The notes below the pieces were generated by a model. That model was given only the letters and a program-made list of their open reading frames with translations. It made no database searches and was not told the origin of the DNA. Source: Spisula solida (lineage: Eukaryota > Mollusca > Bivalvia > Venerida > Mactridae). From it: 64,000 bases of DNA. Below, piece by piece: positions 46,501 to 56,084 of the stretch. The translations under genes and the position numbers were made by a program. The DNA is taken from contig OX365944.1 in assembly GCA_947247005.1 (NCBI GenBank), positions 2,926,501 to 2,990,500 of the forward strand, in the 5' to 3' direction. Positions within the stretch are counted from its first letter, which is position 1, and every line of letters begins with the position of its first letter.

Positions 46501-49500
46501 ATTACATGGCATTGCATAATTAATTAATATTGCATGTAAGAATGTACGTAATGGTTTGTATTATAAAAACAATATATTGAATGGCCCTCATATGTACTTA
46601 TTAAAAGGAGTTTGAGCATGCATATTACGTTTCTTATCTTTCATTTACACTTTTCGTTGATGTTGCTTAAAATGAACGTGGAATTGTACACCTACTTGAA
46701 AACGTGGAATGCTGCTTTGTAATTGATGGCAGTAAGACTGAAAACATACAATTGATACATGTAACAGTTCAATGCAACTTATTTGAAACATTTAAAAACA
46801 TTTAAAACTGACTTAATTTCTATGTGTACATCTGCTATCACTTATCAAATTCAGTGTTCGTATTGCGTTCATTTTGCCTTTAGTCTACCTTTCAAACTGA
46901 TTATTAATATTCAAAGAAAATAAATAAAATCTAATTTTACAGAGGCTTAGAATGTATATTCAAGATCATGCATACATTGTTTCTTTGTATTATACAAATA
47001 ATTACTTGTAATGCATTTGAACTTATTATGGAAACATGAGTCTGAATAATATATGCAATCAGTCTTAAAATAATCTTCTGGGTGGCAATATACATGTTTT
47101 ATTCGCGATGCTATTATACCCCACACAGCGAGTTGTAAGGGATATACTGGATTTTGCTAGTCCGTCCGTCCATTCGTTAGCGCATTCCTGTGGATGTATC
47201 TTCTCCTGGATGTTTGTGATTTTATTACGGATAAGGAACCGCGACATGCTTAAAGGAAGGAATTTGCGCTCCGATTGCGTTCTAGAACAATGGTCCGTTG
47301 TTCTTACACAGTGTACATAAGGGGTTGGGTGAATTCCTTGAAACAGTTGAATCCAAAGTAATTTCCAGGAAATACCAGTTTGGTGTGGCATTGTCCGTCT
47401 ACAGCCCGGGTCAAAATCATTGCGACTTCTTCTTATGGGGCTATGTGAAATCGCTAATATACGGCACAAAACCAATAAACACGTCTATGCTCACGAGAAA
47501 CATCAAATAGAAGGTAAGAATATCAGATTAGAAACATGTGCAAATGATATCAATAGTAAGAAGGGTGGACATCTTGAGAACGTCATAAATTACTGAATAG
47601 ACGTCAATGACAAACTAAGGTAATTTCAGTAAATTTACATTTTTCTAAATATTATCTAAGTTATAATCTTAAAACTCGCCCCAGAACAAACTGTCATCTT
47701 TTGTCTACACATGTGTTAATTTTCTTTACGATAGCAGAATGAAGAGATTTGATAAATATACTCTAAATCTGTATACTTTCTTTTTTGGACACCCTGTAGA
47801 TAGATATATAAATATCAAACATAAAGTCATCTATTTGTAGTGTTGGGCATTGTGTCGTGTAATTGTGGAGCGTGTATGTGATGTTTCCATGTTTTCAGCT
47901 GTTTAAGTGGAATGCTGCCTTACCAGTCCGATTATCTAATATAGCCACTCACAGCTTTTACAGGATTCATTTCAAACTTTATAGATGAATAACCCCAAGC
48001 ATGGCAAATACGTGTATGTTCTTCTGTGGCCGTGGAATGATCAGTTAGAAATTAAGCAAGTAACGACTTTATTTAACGAGGCTTACACATTCATTTCCCA
48101 ATCTTCAATACGGGCCTGTTCATGCAAAAAGCAAATATACGTACTCTCTATCGGTGATTTAAAATGGACACATTATGTGAAAAGTCGCGAGTGTAAGTTA
48201 ATCTTTAATTCCACTTCACGTGTTGCCAATATTATACTTACTCGTCTAAATCATGTTTGGTTACTCCAAGCACCGGGTTTCTTGAACATACTGCTGCATT
48301 ATTTACCAGACAATCAACGGGTCCAATATCCACAAGTAATGTTTCCATGACATCCCAATCTGCTACGTCCTCTCGATAAATTGCTATAGAACTATCCTGT
48401 AAAAGGCATATACATAACCATCGGAAAACGTCATACACAACTAAATATACTAGTGTAATCACATTTTGGCATACAATCAGTACAATTGGAATAGTCATAT
48501 AATTGTGAATATATTAGTTTAATCACATTAGCGTCGACAACAAATCAGAACATGTTCTATTTCGACAATACCTGTACCCGTACATTTTAAATGATTTCGG
48601 TTGACTAAAGTAGACGTATATTGTCCAGGCTCAGCTTATTAAATTAGTACAACATCGTAGTACACAATTTATGAAACATGACTACTCAAGTAAAAGGGTG
48701 GCTGAACGGCAGAACTGCTAAAGCAGCCCTCGAACATTGGTAGGTTAACTTTATTTATAATTACAGACATAAATGCTATGGTAATAGAGGACAACAATGA
48801 AATGATAAGTAAAACTAACATGTTTGTTGACTTTAGTGTCCAAGTGTTTTAGTGAAGAAATAGTTAGTTAAAATAATCTTTCAACATCGTTTCGACAACA
48901 AAGTGCGATGTTTCTAACTCATAAAATATCAGCACGAAACAGTCAAGAATATCTGTAGCATACCTCTTCCTTCAACGAATCTAAGTCTGATTGCGTTCTT
49001 GATATAGCAATGACATTTGCTTTCAATTTGGCAAGATGAACACATATTGCTCGTCCAATTCCTACAACATTTATGTGGAGTATTTAATATAGAAAACGGA
49101 AAGCGCTAAAACACACATTGAAGGGAGTATTGACTTTTTGTGGTTGATATCATCAGGAATAATTAATATACCAGATTTATATAGTGCCCTTTTCATGCGA
49201 AAGACACATTCGAAGGCACTTTACAGGAGGCACTTTGAAGCCACAAGGGCGCCGATGCATCCTCTACCAGTGCAGATATAGCATGATTAGACCAGAGTGA
49301 CCGACTTTGAGAAAGCCCCAGAAGGGAAAGAGAGACACGTAATACATGCGTGTTCGGCTCGCAGGAGTGCGTCTATGGGATAAATAGTGTATCGGCAATT
49401 CATATTACTGGTTAAAAACATACTATACAGGTTTCCTCAAATGCTGTTGAATGAACAAAAGAACGAAATACTATAGATAAATCACAATCGTTCGGGCGTA

Positions 49501-52500
49501 ACAGTACTTTTAATAATGAAATAATCCAGGTAAAAGGGGTGTATTCGGAAAAGAAATATATTATTTGAATTTGTAGCTTACATCGTCCTCCATGGCGCAG
49601 TAGGCTAAGCTACTGCTTATAATACTAAATAGATTTTTTGCTTGGGTTCGAATCCCACCCATTTTGAATATTTTTTTTAATTTTGCAATAATAAAACATT
49701 CGCGCGCATGTCTATTTTATATATATTTCTAAAATATATGAGCCAGTCTCCAGGAAAACCTGCTATAATGACATTATGTACTTACTATTATGTAACAAGG
49801 TTTATATAATGCTCTAAACTGAGAAAAAATACATATCTATTGATTCTACTTTAAGTAATTTACCAATATAGTACTATATCTTAGCTTTAAAAATTTTTAT
49901 GGATTATATCGAAATCACATACTTCGTTGCTATGGTGACCAATTCCGGAAAAGTACTCCGATTGAGAAAAACGAGGAGTTAGTTGTATAAAGCAGTAATA
50001 GCCTTTCTCTGAATGCAAATCATTTTAATTGTGATGTATATTTTAACAAATTAAACATAATTCTAAAACATGATACTATTTTGAACAATTTATGTCAAGA
50101 ATTGATCAAATGATGTAATTGTGAAATCATCGTTGCAGTAACGTCGACTTACGTTTCAATGACGTTTGCGACGTCAATCAAAAAGAACCAAATAGGGACT
50201 GTACAAAAACAGCAACTCAAGATATTTACAAAATTTCTTTTGCATTTTGCTTCATTAACATGATCCTTTAAGAATATGGAAAATTTCAAAATCAATATTT
50301 TTGTCAAAATAGCAGGTTTTCCTGGAGACTGGCTCATATCTTTTTCCTTTGTACATTTTTTCTGTATTTTAATCCTTGAAAACACTCCCACGTCAAGACT
50401 GTTGGTCGAACAGAGATATCGGTCAACGGTCACCCGAACTCTGCTCCCTGTATTACAAGAGTAAACGCTTATTAATGTTGAAGTTTCTACAGAATATTCT
50501 TAGAGTGGTGATTCCAATTATAATTTCAGCGAAACCAATGATGAAAATAGTTTGTAATTCAACCCGATTGTCATCTGAGCAATAAATACAATATCCAGGG
50601 CAGGCTAAAATCGTAAAATAAACGAAACAAAGCAACTTTGTATTTAACCTTCAACATAATTTTATTATTCATTTAATAATAAAATATATGAAAAAACACT
50701 CATGTTTTATGATAATAAAATTATTGAAAAAGAGTTTAGCAGCGAACTCGAACCCACAGCCCATATAAAAAGAATGTTCTGAGTACAGACTAGTTTAGAG
50801 TATAGATCATCTTAACCACTAGGCCACGCTGTCAAATTGAAAGATAACGCGAATTTATAAGATATATTCATAATATATTAGAAAATAACGGTAAATATCG
50901 TTTCAAACTTAGCAAATAAACTCACCCAAAGTTTATTTTGGGAAGGTCGCTGTACATCTATACATACAGTAGATATAGTGCGTTCAAAGTCAAATGAGAA
51001 CCGTTATTAATATAACCTCGTCTGTTAGGTAAATCTTAAATTAGTTCGATATCAAATACTGTATAAATCTCATACCACATATCAAAACCGCTGTAGTGTA
51101 GTGGATAACCCCACACTGCCTTCAAGTTTCTATTTTATTCTGAGTTGTAGGTTCGATCCCCACTTCGAACAATTTTTTATTGCATGTTTCCATGTTATAA
51201 AGTCTTATTTTATACTGCTGCTTTAATGAATCGATACTTCAAATGATCACATTTACATGTTGTTGTGAATATGTTATATACAATTTTACCGTAGATTAAA
51301 ATAAAATAATTGAAAAAATACGACTTGATAGAAAAAAGAATGAACACATAACACAAAAATGAATCACCATACCTTACTTCGAGTATGTTATTATATTAGT
51401 TAAACACAAAAATATGGTACTTGTAAAAAGATAAAAACTTTAAAATTTATGTAACTTAGATGGGTATCGAACCAGTGGCGAGATTGAACAAAATTTCAAC
51501 AAAATTACTGGTATAATAGGGGGATGCTTTTCCACTCGACTAACAAGACGATGTGAAAACTGGTTTTCAAGTTTTATACTATTGATTGAGGGTATCTATT
51601 TTATTATATAAAACATAAGCCCCCCCCCCTATTCTTTTGAATGGGACAGTTCCCTCATTAGTATTACTTATTAAACCGACAGTAATTGGCACATTGACGC
51701 AACTCATCCAAAACATCGAGGGATAACCATGCTGACAAATGACGTCGTTCTTCATATTGAGAGGAACCCCAAACAAACATGGACAATTCAGTGGTATAGT
51801 TTTGGCACACATTGTTATACATGACCAAGAAATCAAAAATAGTATATTTCATTTTGGTCTAGTACATTTGCTCTTTTACCCGATCCACTTTTAATGCAAC
51901 GAAATAGCACCACGGTAAAATCCTTATACCTTTGTTTCCACATTAAACGTTTTTATATATTTTGTTGATTATTAATATTGATATAGATCTTCAAATTTAT
52001 GCAATAACAAGAAATGTTTGTAAAACACGTATGCCCCCATTGTAGCCCAATAGTCAGAAATAATGAAGATAGCAGTAACCTTGACCTTTAACCTACATAA
52101 CCCAAAATCAATAGAGGTCATCAACTACTGCTGACCAACCGTCATGTAAAGTTTGAAGATCCTAGGTCAAAGCGTTATTGAGTTATTGAACGGAAACCAT
52201 TTTATTCGACCGACAGACATAACAATACAATACAATACAATACAATACAATATTTATTTTAAGTCGGATACATGTATAACAGGAAACATTAGCTATGTAT
52301 AGCTATTGTCCGAGATAGTGCAAAGCAATATACGCCCCTCATCAAAGATGGGGGGCATAAAAATACATGTCACCAGCGTATCGTGTTTGCAAAAGTTGTT
52401 TCTTTTTTATTTAATGTGCATAAATGCTAAGAAAATTAACAATAAACACTCAAAAACAAAATTCATTGAAGATGTAAATATCACGAAAACACATGAACAC

Positions 52501-55500
52501 ACAATAAATAGACGAACATGACGCCCCAAAATGTCCTTTGACATAAATAGCAAGTTTTATATATTTACCCCACCCATCTATAGTGTAACGTAATATTGTT
52601 TCGGAATGTAAACTGTTATTTAGGAAAGTATTTTCTACTTTATTTGCATTACATGTATATTAAAAGTGTTCAATTTAATTCAATATATATTATTGTGACT
52701 AAGTTTACTCTTTTAAGGCGCATACTGTATAAATCCACATCGATAATGTAATTCCCGCGCAAATGGTTGGGCGCATCCATGTTTTGATAACGGGTTACAT
52801 GTTATGTTTAATTGGAACAGTAAAAGAAAAGAAACCATCCTTAGAAAAAAAAATCTTTTCTTAAAACACGATTTTATCAAAATATAAAGCACCTTTATTT
52901 TACGTATAGCACTAAACTAGGGCACATAGTAAAGTTGCTATGTGGCAAAGTATTTAAAGAAGTATGCATGTATTAAAACTACAGTGACTACAACCTAAAA
53001 GTACATATAATTGTCTGTAATTTGATATAAATAAGGCTTACATTCAACTTTACTTTAATTTTATTCATGAAATTTGGTAAATCTGGCCATAATATGTCAC
53101 ACCCGTGAAATTAACGTAACGTCAACATCTACGTGCTCCATAGAATCGTACCGTTGTAGTAAAAGAATCGATGTATTGCAGATTTCATTGATATTTTGTA
53201 TGAATGAGCTGTGGGGTTTATGTAATTGTGATGTTTCAGTCTGAAACAGTAGGTTTAGCGGTGTTAAATTCAACACTCGTCGGGACGTGATTTTCGTAAT
53301 ATTTTATTACTTTCTTTCTCTATTTTGTACGTGAATTCTAATGTCACGGCAAAATGAAAATCATTAACTTATATAGAACGATATGCGGCGTATGTTTGGT
53401 ACATTGTATTGTATGTTTAATTAAAATGTACGAGTGTAATGTCTTTATTATCACGCCGCTTCGATATATGGCCGATTTGAAAGTCGACATATATATTGCG
53501 TTCAAATGCACTTATCAAACGAGCAGGTCGGTCAAAACCATTTTAATTTTACAACAATATTTTATAAAGCAATTGTGACGAGTAAAAATATTGGGTTCAC
53601 AGCATAATTTAAGAAAATTTTTATTCGAAACACCCAAATAATCATTGTAACGTCAATAAACTAATGCACGCCAAGAATGAGTGTAACGTCACGTGTACCT
53701 CTATACCCCAGTGGTTAGAGCGCTTGTTGTTTAATCGTGAGACCCGGGTTCAAATACGTGTGGAGGCACTCATAATTATATAATAATAATATTTCAGCAG
53801 AAAGCTGACTGGCGAATAAAGGCTTTGCTCGACAACGTTTGACACGATGACGGTGTCTTAAACTTATCCAACAAAAAACAAACATTCAGGCCGACCTTTG
53901 CGGCAGTTTCGATTGACTGGAGCATAACATTAGAGCACGTTCCGAATCATGACGTAACCAAGTTCCGCTTTAATTATATCGCATGCGGACAAAAAATAAT
54001 TAGGGGTAGTATTAGTATTCAATATTGATCTAACTTGGCTTAAGGATAAGGACAACCAATCAGATCACGGCATATTAAACTCTTGGTCAGTACCAGGCGA
54101 TATGATTGGCTATCCTTATTCTCTAATTAAGTGAGATCAATACTGAATACCACCCCTGCACCATTCCGACGAATTATATCTAGCTAGAGATGACCAGAAT
54201 TACAAATGTTGACATAATGTAGGTGCACTTATACAAACAATGTAGGTGACTTACTGGTAAGTCAATTATTTCAAGATATTTTTATGTTCGAAGGTTTTTC
54301 CGCTTTTTGTGATTATCCAAATATCAAAGTATAAATTGAACATCAAAACAATACCAAACATAACATGATTCGCTTTTCAAATTCATTTTCAAGAAACATG
54401 TCAATTTTTTCCACCGTGACACTTAACAGAAGATTCATTCTTTTTCATACTTTGGATACAAAGTTCGATTTAACTGTGAGCCGATTAGACTTCTACATCT
54501 TCGAGTGGTTCCGTACAACCATTCCACTTATAAATTAAAGCCAAATTTGTGAGTAATTAAAATTCAAACAGAGTCCTACATCGCCAAATTATTCTCCAAG
54601 ATCAATAGGAAAGGTTAGGTGCTTGTACGAACCAAAGGGATTCGACCCGATAAAAATATCTTTCACATCTATACTATGAATACATAAGACAGGGGTCTTT
54701 CTTTATGACTGGCCCTCATATACCCAACTCAACATTATGTCCAATATTTTAAACAAGCCGAATACAATCATTTAATTTGTACTGCACACTTCAAGACAAT
54801 ATAATATTATACATAAAAAATACAACTTTTATCAATACACGTACACAATGTCGCCTGTGTCGAGCATAGAATGTTCACAAAATGCGTAAAACCCGGTTTG
54901 ACGACATAACCCTGCACAGACAGAAACTAGAAACGGCCTTCGATAAAGAAGAGAAATCATTATTTACACACGATCTCAGGATACTAGTACGACGATTTGA
55001 TAGTGGGACATATTTTTTGCAACTTACCGCCACCTATATGTTTCTGTTCCGCTTAAATAGACGATAATCCGAGTTCAGGGAGAACTGATATTCAATTTCT
55101 AATATTTACATTCATTTCGACCATTGTAGTATCACGTGACGAATCATGTGACAATATAGAAAATGATTGGTGTTCGGGTAATACCATGCAACTCTTCAGC
55201 CAATCAAATTACTCGTAACAAAAGCCGTGCTGTCACTGTCAAAAGTCGGCGAATTGTTTTCAGTCAATGTTGTTGAATTGCTGCTTTCGTCTAGCTAAGC
55301 TGTACAGAAACGGACGAGTGTCGGTGAGTTAATCCAAATATGTTCCTCTACCAAATCGTCATACTAATTTCCTGAGATCGTGTTAAATAATGATTTCTCT
55401 TCTTTATCGAAGGCCGTTTTCTAGTTTCTGTCTGTGCAGGGTTATCTCGTTTAACCGGGTTTTACGCATTTTGTGAACATTCTATGCTCGACACAGGCGA

Positions 55501-56084
55501 CATTGTGTACGTGTATTGATAAAAGTTGTATTTTTTATGTATAATATTATATTGTCTTGAAGTGTGCAGTACAAATTAAATGATTGTATTCGGCTTGTTT
55601 AAAATATTGGACATAATGTTGAGTTGGGTATATGAGGGCCAGTCATAAAGAAAGACCCCTGTCTTATGTATTCATAGTATAGATGTGAAAGATATTTATC
55701 GGGTCGAATCCCTTTGGTACGAACAAGTGATTTGAATAAGATAATTTTGTACCAACATTGTAGGTTTGATCATACACCGTGTCTTAACAATGATTCTAAC
55801 TAAGACAGTATAAGCCCACATTATCACAAAAAGGGATGAGCTAAATTTAAATAAAAAATGTACAGATGGGCATAGTATACAAGTTTAATCAGAATAGATC
55901 CTACATGGTTCAATGCGAACCATCAATGCATATTCGTGAATCTTAGTTATATTTGTAATTACATTAAACAAAATAACATTTTAATCATGCCACATGTAGT
56001 AGTCTTTAAAGTTCAATAAAACATATATTTACCTTTCCCTGCACCAGTTACGATCACTCTCTTGTTTTTAAATTGGTTCTCCAT
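43429..56084 (-). CDS. DCXR-type short-chain dehydrogenase/reductase, copy A (six exons located)
   Basis: Classical SDR closest, from memory, to L-xylulose reductase/carbonyl reductase (DCXR), an NADPH-dependent carbonyl reductase of about 244 residues. Exons in transcript order: 56084-56033, 49061-48964, 48396-48242, (one unlocated), 45283-45119, 44467-44356, 43553-43429. Visible motifs: cofactor TGAGKGIG (residues 13-20), SRTQSDLDSL typical of DCXR, NNAA (82-85), INVSS-like 'IVNVSSESG', active-site Y-x3-K as 'YCCTK', and 'TGIDLPIDGG' near the end. The placed exons total 707 nt. Exon 3 ends in phase 2 and exon 5 starts in phase 0, so an exon of 3n+1 nt (about 43 by alignment) should lie in 45284-48241. 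With it the protein is about 249 residues. All placed exons are open and spliced at good sites, so the gene may well be active. Confidence 0.85.
44356..44467 (-). CDS. SDR copy A, exon 6
   Basis: Acceptor 'atttccag'. Begins 'IRVNSLNPTLVSSGMV' (the usual R-V-N-x-x-x-P segment after the active site) and ends 'IPLGDIA' plus one base. The donor is a GC type, CAG|GCAAGT. The nearby GT option would bring a frameshift and an early stop. Confidence 0.85.
45119..45283 (-). CDS. SDR copy A, exon 5 (catalytic)
   Basis: Acceptor 'ctcacag', phase 0; donor 'cacaag|gtaggt'. 55 codons. Holds the catalytic Ser in 'IVNVSSESG' and the Tyr and Lys in 'STYCCTKAA', followed by 'MMTKCFALELAPHK', which is the expected helix 5. 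Confidence 0.9.
45532..45654 (+). mobile_element. 91-bp tRNA-derived insertion with 16-bp target duplication (copy A only)
   Basis: The insert is 45548-45638, flanked by exact copies of 'taaaatatttatattt' (45532-45547 and 45639-45654). It contains a B box 'gggttcgaatcccactcaca', i.e. the 3' half of a tRNA-like molecule. The matching intron of copy B (about 59800-59815) has a single, diverged flank and no insert. Confidence 0.8.
45658..46592 (+). mobile_element. Mariner relic in SDR intron, copy A
   Basis: Inverted ends 'cgagggtcattcaatatata' (left) and its near-complement 'tatattgaatggccctca' (right). In scattered frames one can still read a mariner transposase: 'TAQGIDISFCPIR', 'LNMYQV' and, shifted by one frame, 'VPHRLTSDQNKRR', then 'IAIDDT' before a stop. 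Frameshifts and stops make it inactive. It is shared with copy B, so it is older than the tandem duplication. Confidence 0.75.
47100..47800 (+). pseudogene. Transposase C-terminal relic in SDR intron, copy A
   Basis: The plus frame at 47398-47508 reads 'HCDFFLWGYVKSLIYGTKP', a segment of IS630/Tc1/mariner-superfamily transposases (family form: PDLTPxDFFLWGYLK...). Downstream, broken frames continue in the same style. The right end near 47788 has 'ggacaccctgta', typical of an element end. The left part contains a dispersed repeat ('gtaagggatatactgga', 'gtccgtccgtcc'). Confidence 0.65.
47847..47945 (+). repeat. Dispersed core repeat, diverged copy
   Basis: Has 'gttgggcattgtg' followed by 'gctgtttaagtggaatgctg' and 'ccttaccagtccgattatct'. 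It is a diverged relative of the 10731-10774 core, with the same order of blocks. Confidence 0.55.
48242..48396 (-). CDS. SDR copy A, exon 3
   Basis: Acceptor 'ttttacag', phase 0. Encodes 'DVADWDVMETLL', 'IGPVDCLVNNAAV' and 'VTKHDLD' plus two bases of the next codon; NNAA is the strand-4 SDR motif. Donor 'gacga|gtaagtat'. 155 nt. Confidence 0.9.
48964..49061 (-). CDS. SDR copy A, exon 2
   Basis: The acceptor 'gttgtag' joins GA to the G of exon 1 and completes G-I-G of the cofactor loop. It encodes helix 1, strand 2 and 'AISRTQSDLDSL', where S-R-T suits NADPH binding. Donor 'gaagag|gtatgc', phase 0. 98 nt, one difference from copy B. Confidence 0.9.
49170..49400. repeat. Dispersed repeat in SDR intron 1
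   Basis: Contains 'tatatagtgcccttttcatg' and 'ggcactttacaggagg', in the style of dispersed lophotrochozoan repeats that I recall. Present at the same place in copy B (63560-63790). Confidence 0.4.
49588..49662 (+). other. tRNA-like module 1
   Basis: A-box-like 'tggcgcagtaggctaagc' and a B box 'gggttcgaatcccacc' with a paired T stem, separated by an expanded AT-rich middle. A T-rich tail follows. No acceptor-stem pairing, so not a functional tRNA; probably a SINE head. Confidence 0.55.
49740..50335. mobile_element. 596-bp TIR element in SDR intron 1
   Basis: Left end GAGCCAGTCTCCAGGAAAAC and right end with the exact complement 'ttttcctggagactggctc'. Inverted repeats are about 33 bp long, with ATAT on both outer sides. 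Frames inside are short and unrecognised; non-autonomous. Confidence 0.75.
50738..50833 (-). other. tRNA-like module 2
   Basis: On the minus strand: 'gtggcctagtggttaagatg' (A box and D arm) and 'gtgggttcgagt' (B box). Partial acceptor pairing ('cagcg'/'cgctg') but the T stem is broken, and the middle is about 50 nt, too long for a normal anticodon arm. Confidence 0.5.
51088..51168 (+). other. tRNA-like module 3
   Basis: 'gtagtgtagtggataacc' (A box) and 'gtaggttcgatccccac' (B box; T stem pairs except one position). The middle is expanded, and a T run follows at 51174-51179. Confidence 0.5.
51463..51555 (-). other. tRNA-like module 4
   Basis: On the minus strand 'tgttagtcgagtggaaaagc' (A-box-like) and 'actggttcgatacccatc' (B box), with a long AT-rich middle. 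Confidence 0.45.
51990..52345. repeat. Dispersed repeat split by a younger insertion
   Basis: Left part has 'acaagaaatgtttgtaaaac', 'ttgacctttaacc' and 'cgaccgacagacat'; right part has 'gtgcaaagcaatatacgccc' and 'ggggggcataa'. These belong together in a dispersed repeat that I recall from bivalve genomes. The part between is the insertion at 52221-52312. Confidence 0.5.
52221..52312 (-). mobile_element. Non-LTR 3' end with (TATTG)n tail, nested insertion
   Basis: On the minus strand 'catgtatccgacttaaaata' is followed by AATATTG and a tail of TATTG units (52221-52252). The same 3'-end sequence is embedded in the GC-rich array at about 15775-15810 and 15990-16020. A 5'-truncated retrotransposon copy inserted in an older repeat. 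Confidence 0.65.
52350..53690. other. Intron-1 spacer, nothing recognised
   Basis: AT-rich. The 74-codon frame at 53354-53578 has no recognisable domain. Confidence 0.4.
53697..53767 (+). other. tRNA-like module 5
   Basis: Closest of the five to a real tRNA: 6-bp acceptor stem 'cctcta'/'tggagg' with one wobble pair, D arm 'ccccagtggttagagcgc', and B box 'gggttcaaat'. The T stem does not pair ('cccgg' against 'acgtg'), so probably a pseudogene or SINE head. Confidence 0.5.
54002..54157. mobile_element. 156-bp MITE with ~65-bp imperfect inverted ends
   Basis: 'aggggtagtatt' with 'caatattgatct' and 'aaggataaggacaaccaat' on the left is mirrored on the right by 'attggctatccttatt', 'agatcaatactgaat' and 'accacccct'. 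No coding capacity. Confidence 0.65.
54620..55730. repeat. 1.1-kb long inverted repeat, ~395-bp arms
   Basis: Left arm 54620-55016 and right arm 55336-55730 are about 95% identical in inverted order, with a 319-bp spacer. Arm landmarks: 'gtcgcctgtgtcgagcatag' (left) against 'ctatgctcgacacaggcgac' (right). The frame 54882-55067 lies in the left arm and spills into the spacer; it is not supported. The spacer contains 'cacgtgac' and 'catgtgac', two CCAAT-type sites ('gattggtg', 'gccaatca') and a donor-like 'gtcg|gtgagt' (55325), so it could be a promoter. Confidence 0.85.
56033..56084 (-). CDS. SDR copy A, exon 1 (start)
   Basis: ATG at 56084-56082 (minus) opens MENQFKNKRVIVTGAGKG, the start of the Rossmann fold with the glycine-rich loop. 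The donor 'aaag|gtaaatata' splits the last Gly codon after one base. No convincing promoter is visible just upstream. Confidence 0.85.

Noticed and set aside
53697..53767. Functional tRNA gene
   Set aside because: The acceptor stem pairs but the T stem does not; listed only as tRNA-like.
54882..55067. 61-codon plus-strand gene
   Set aside because: Mostly within one arm of the long inverted repeat; the other arm does not preserve the frame on its strand in any meaningful way.
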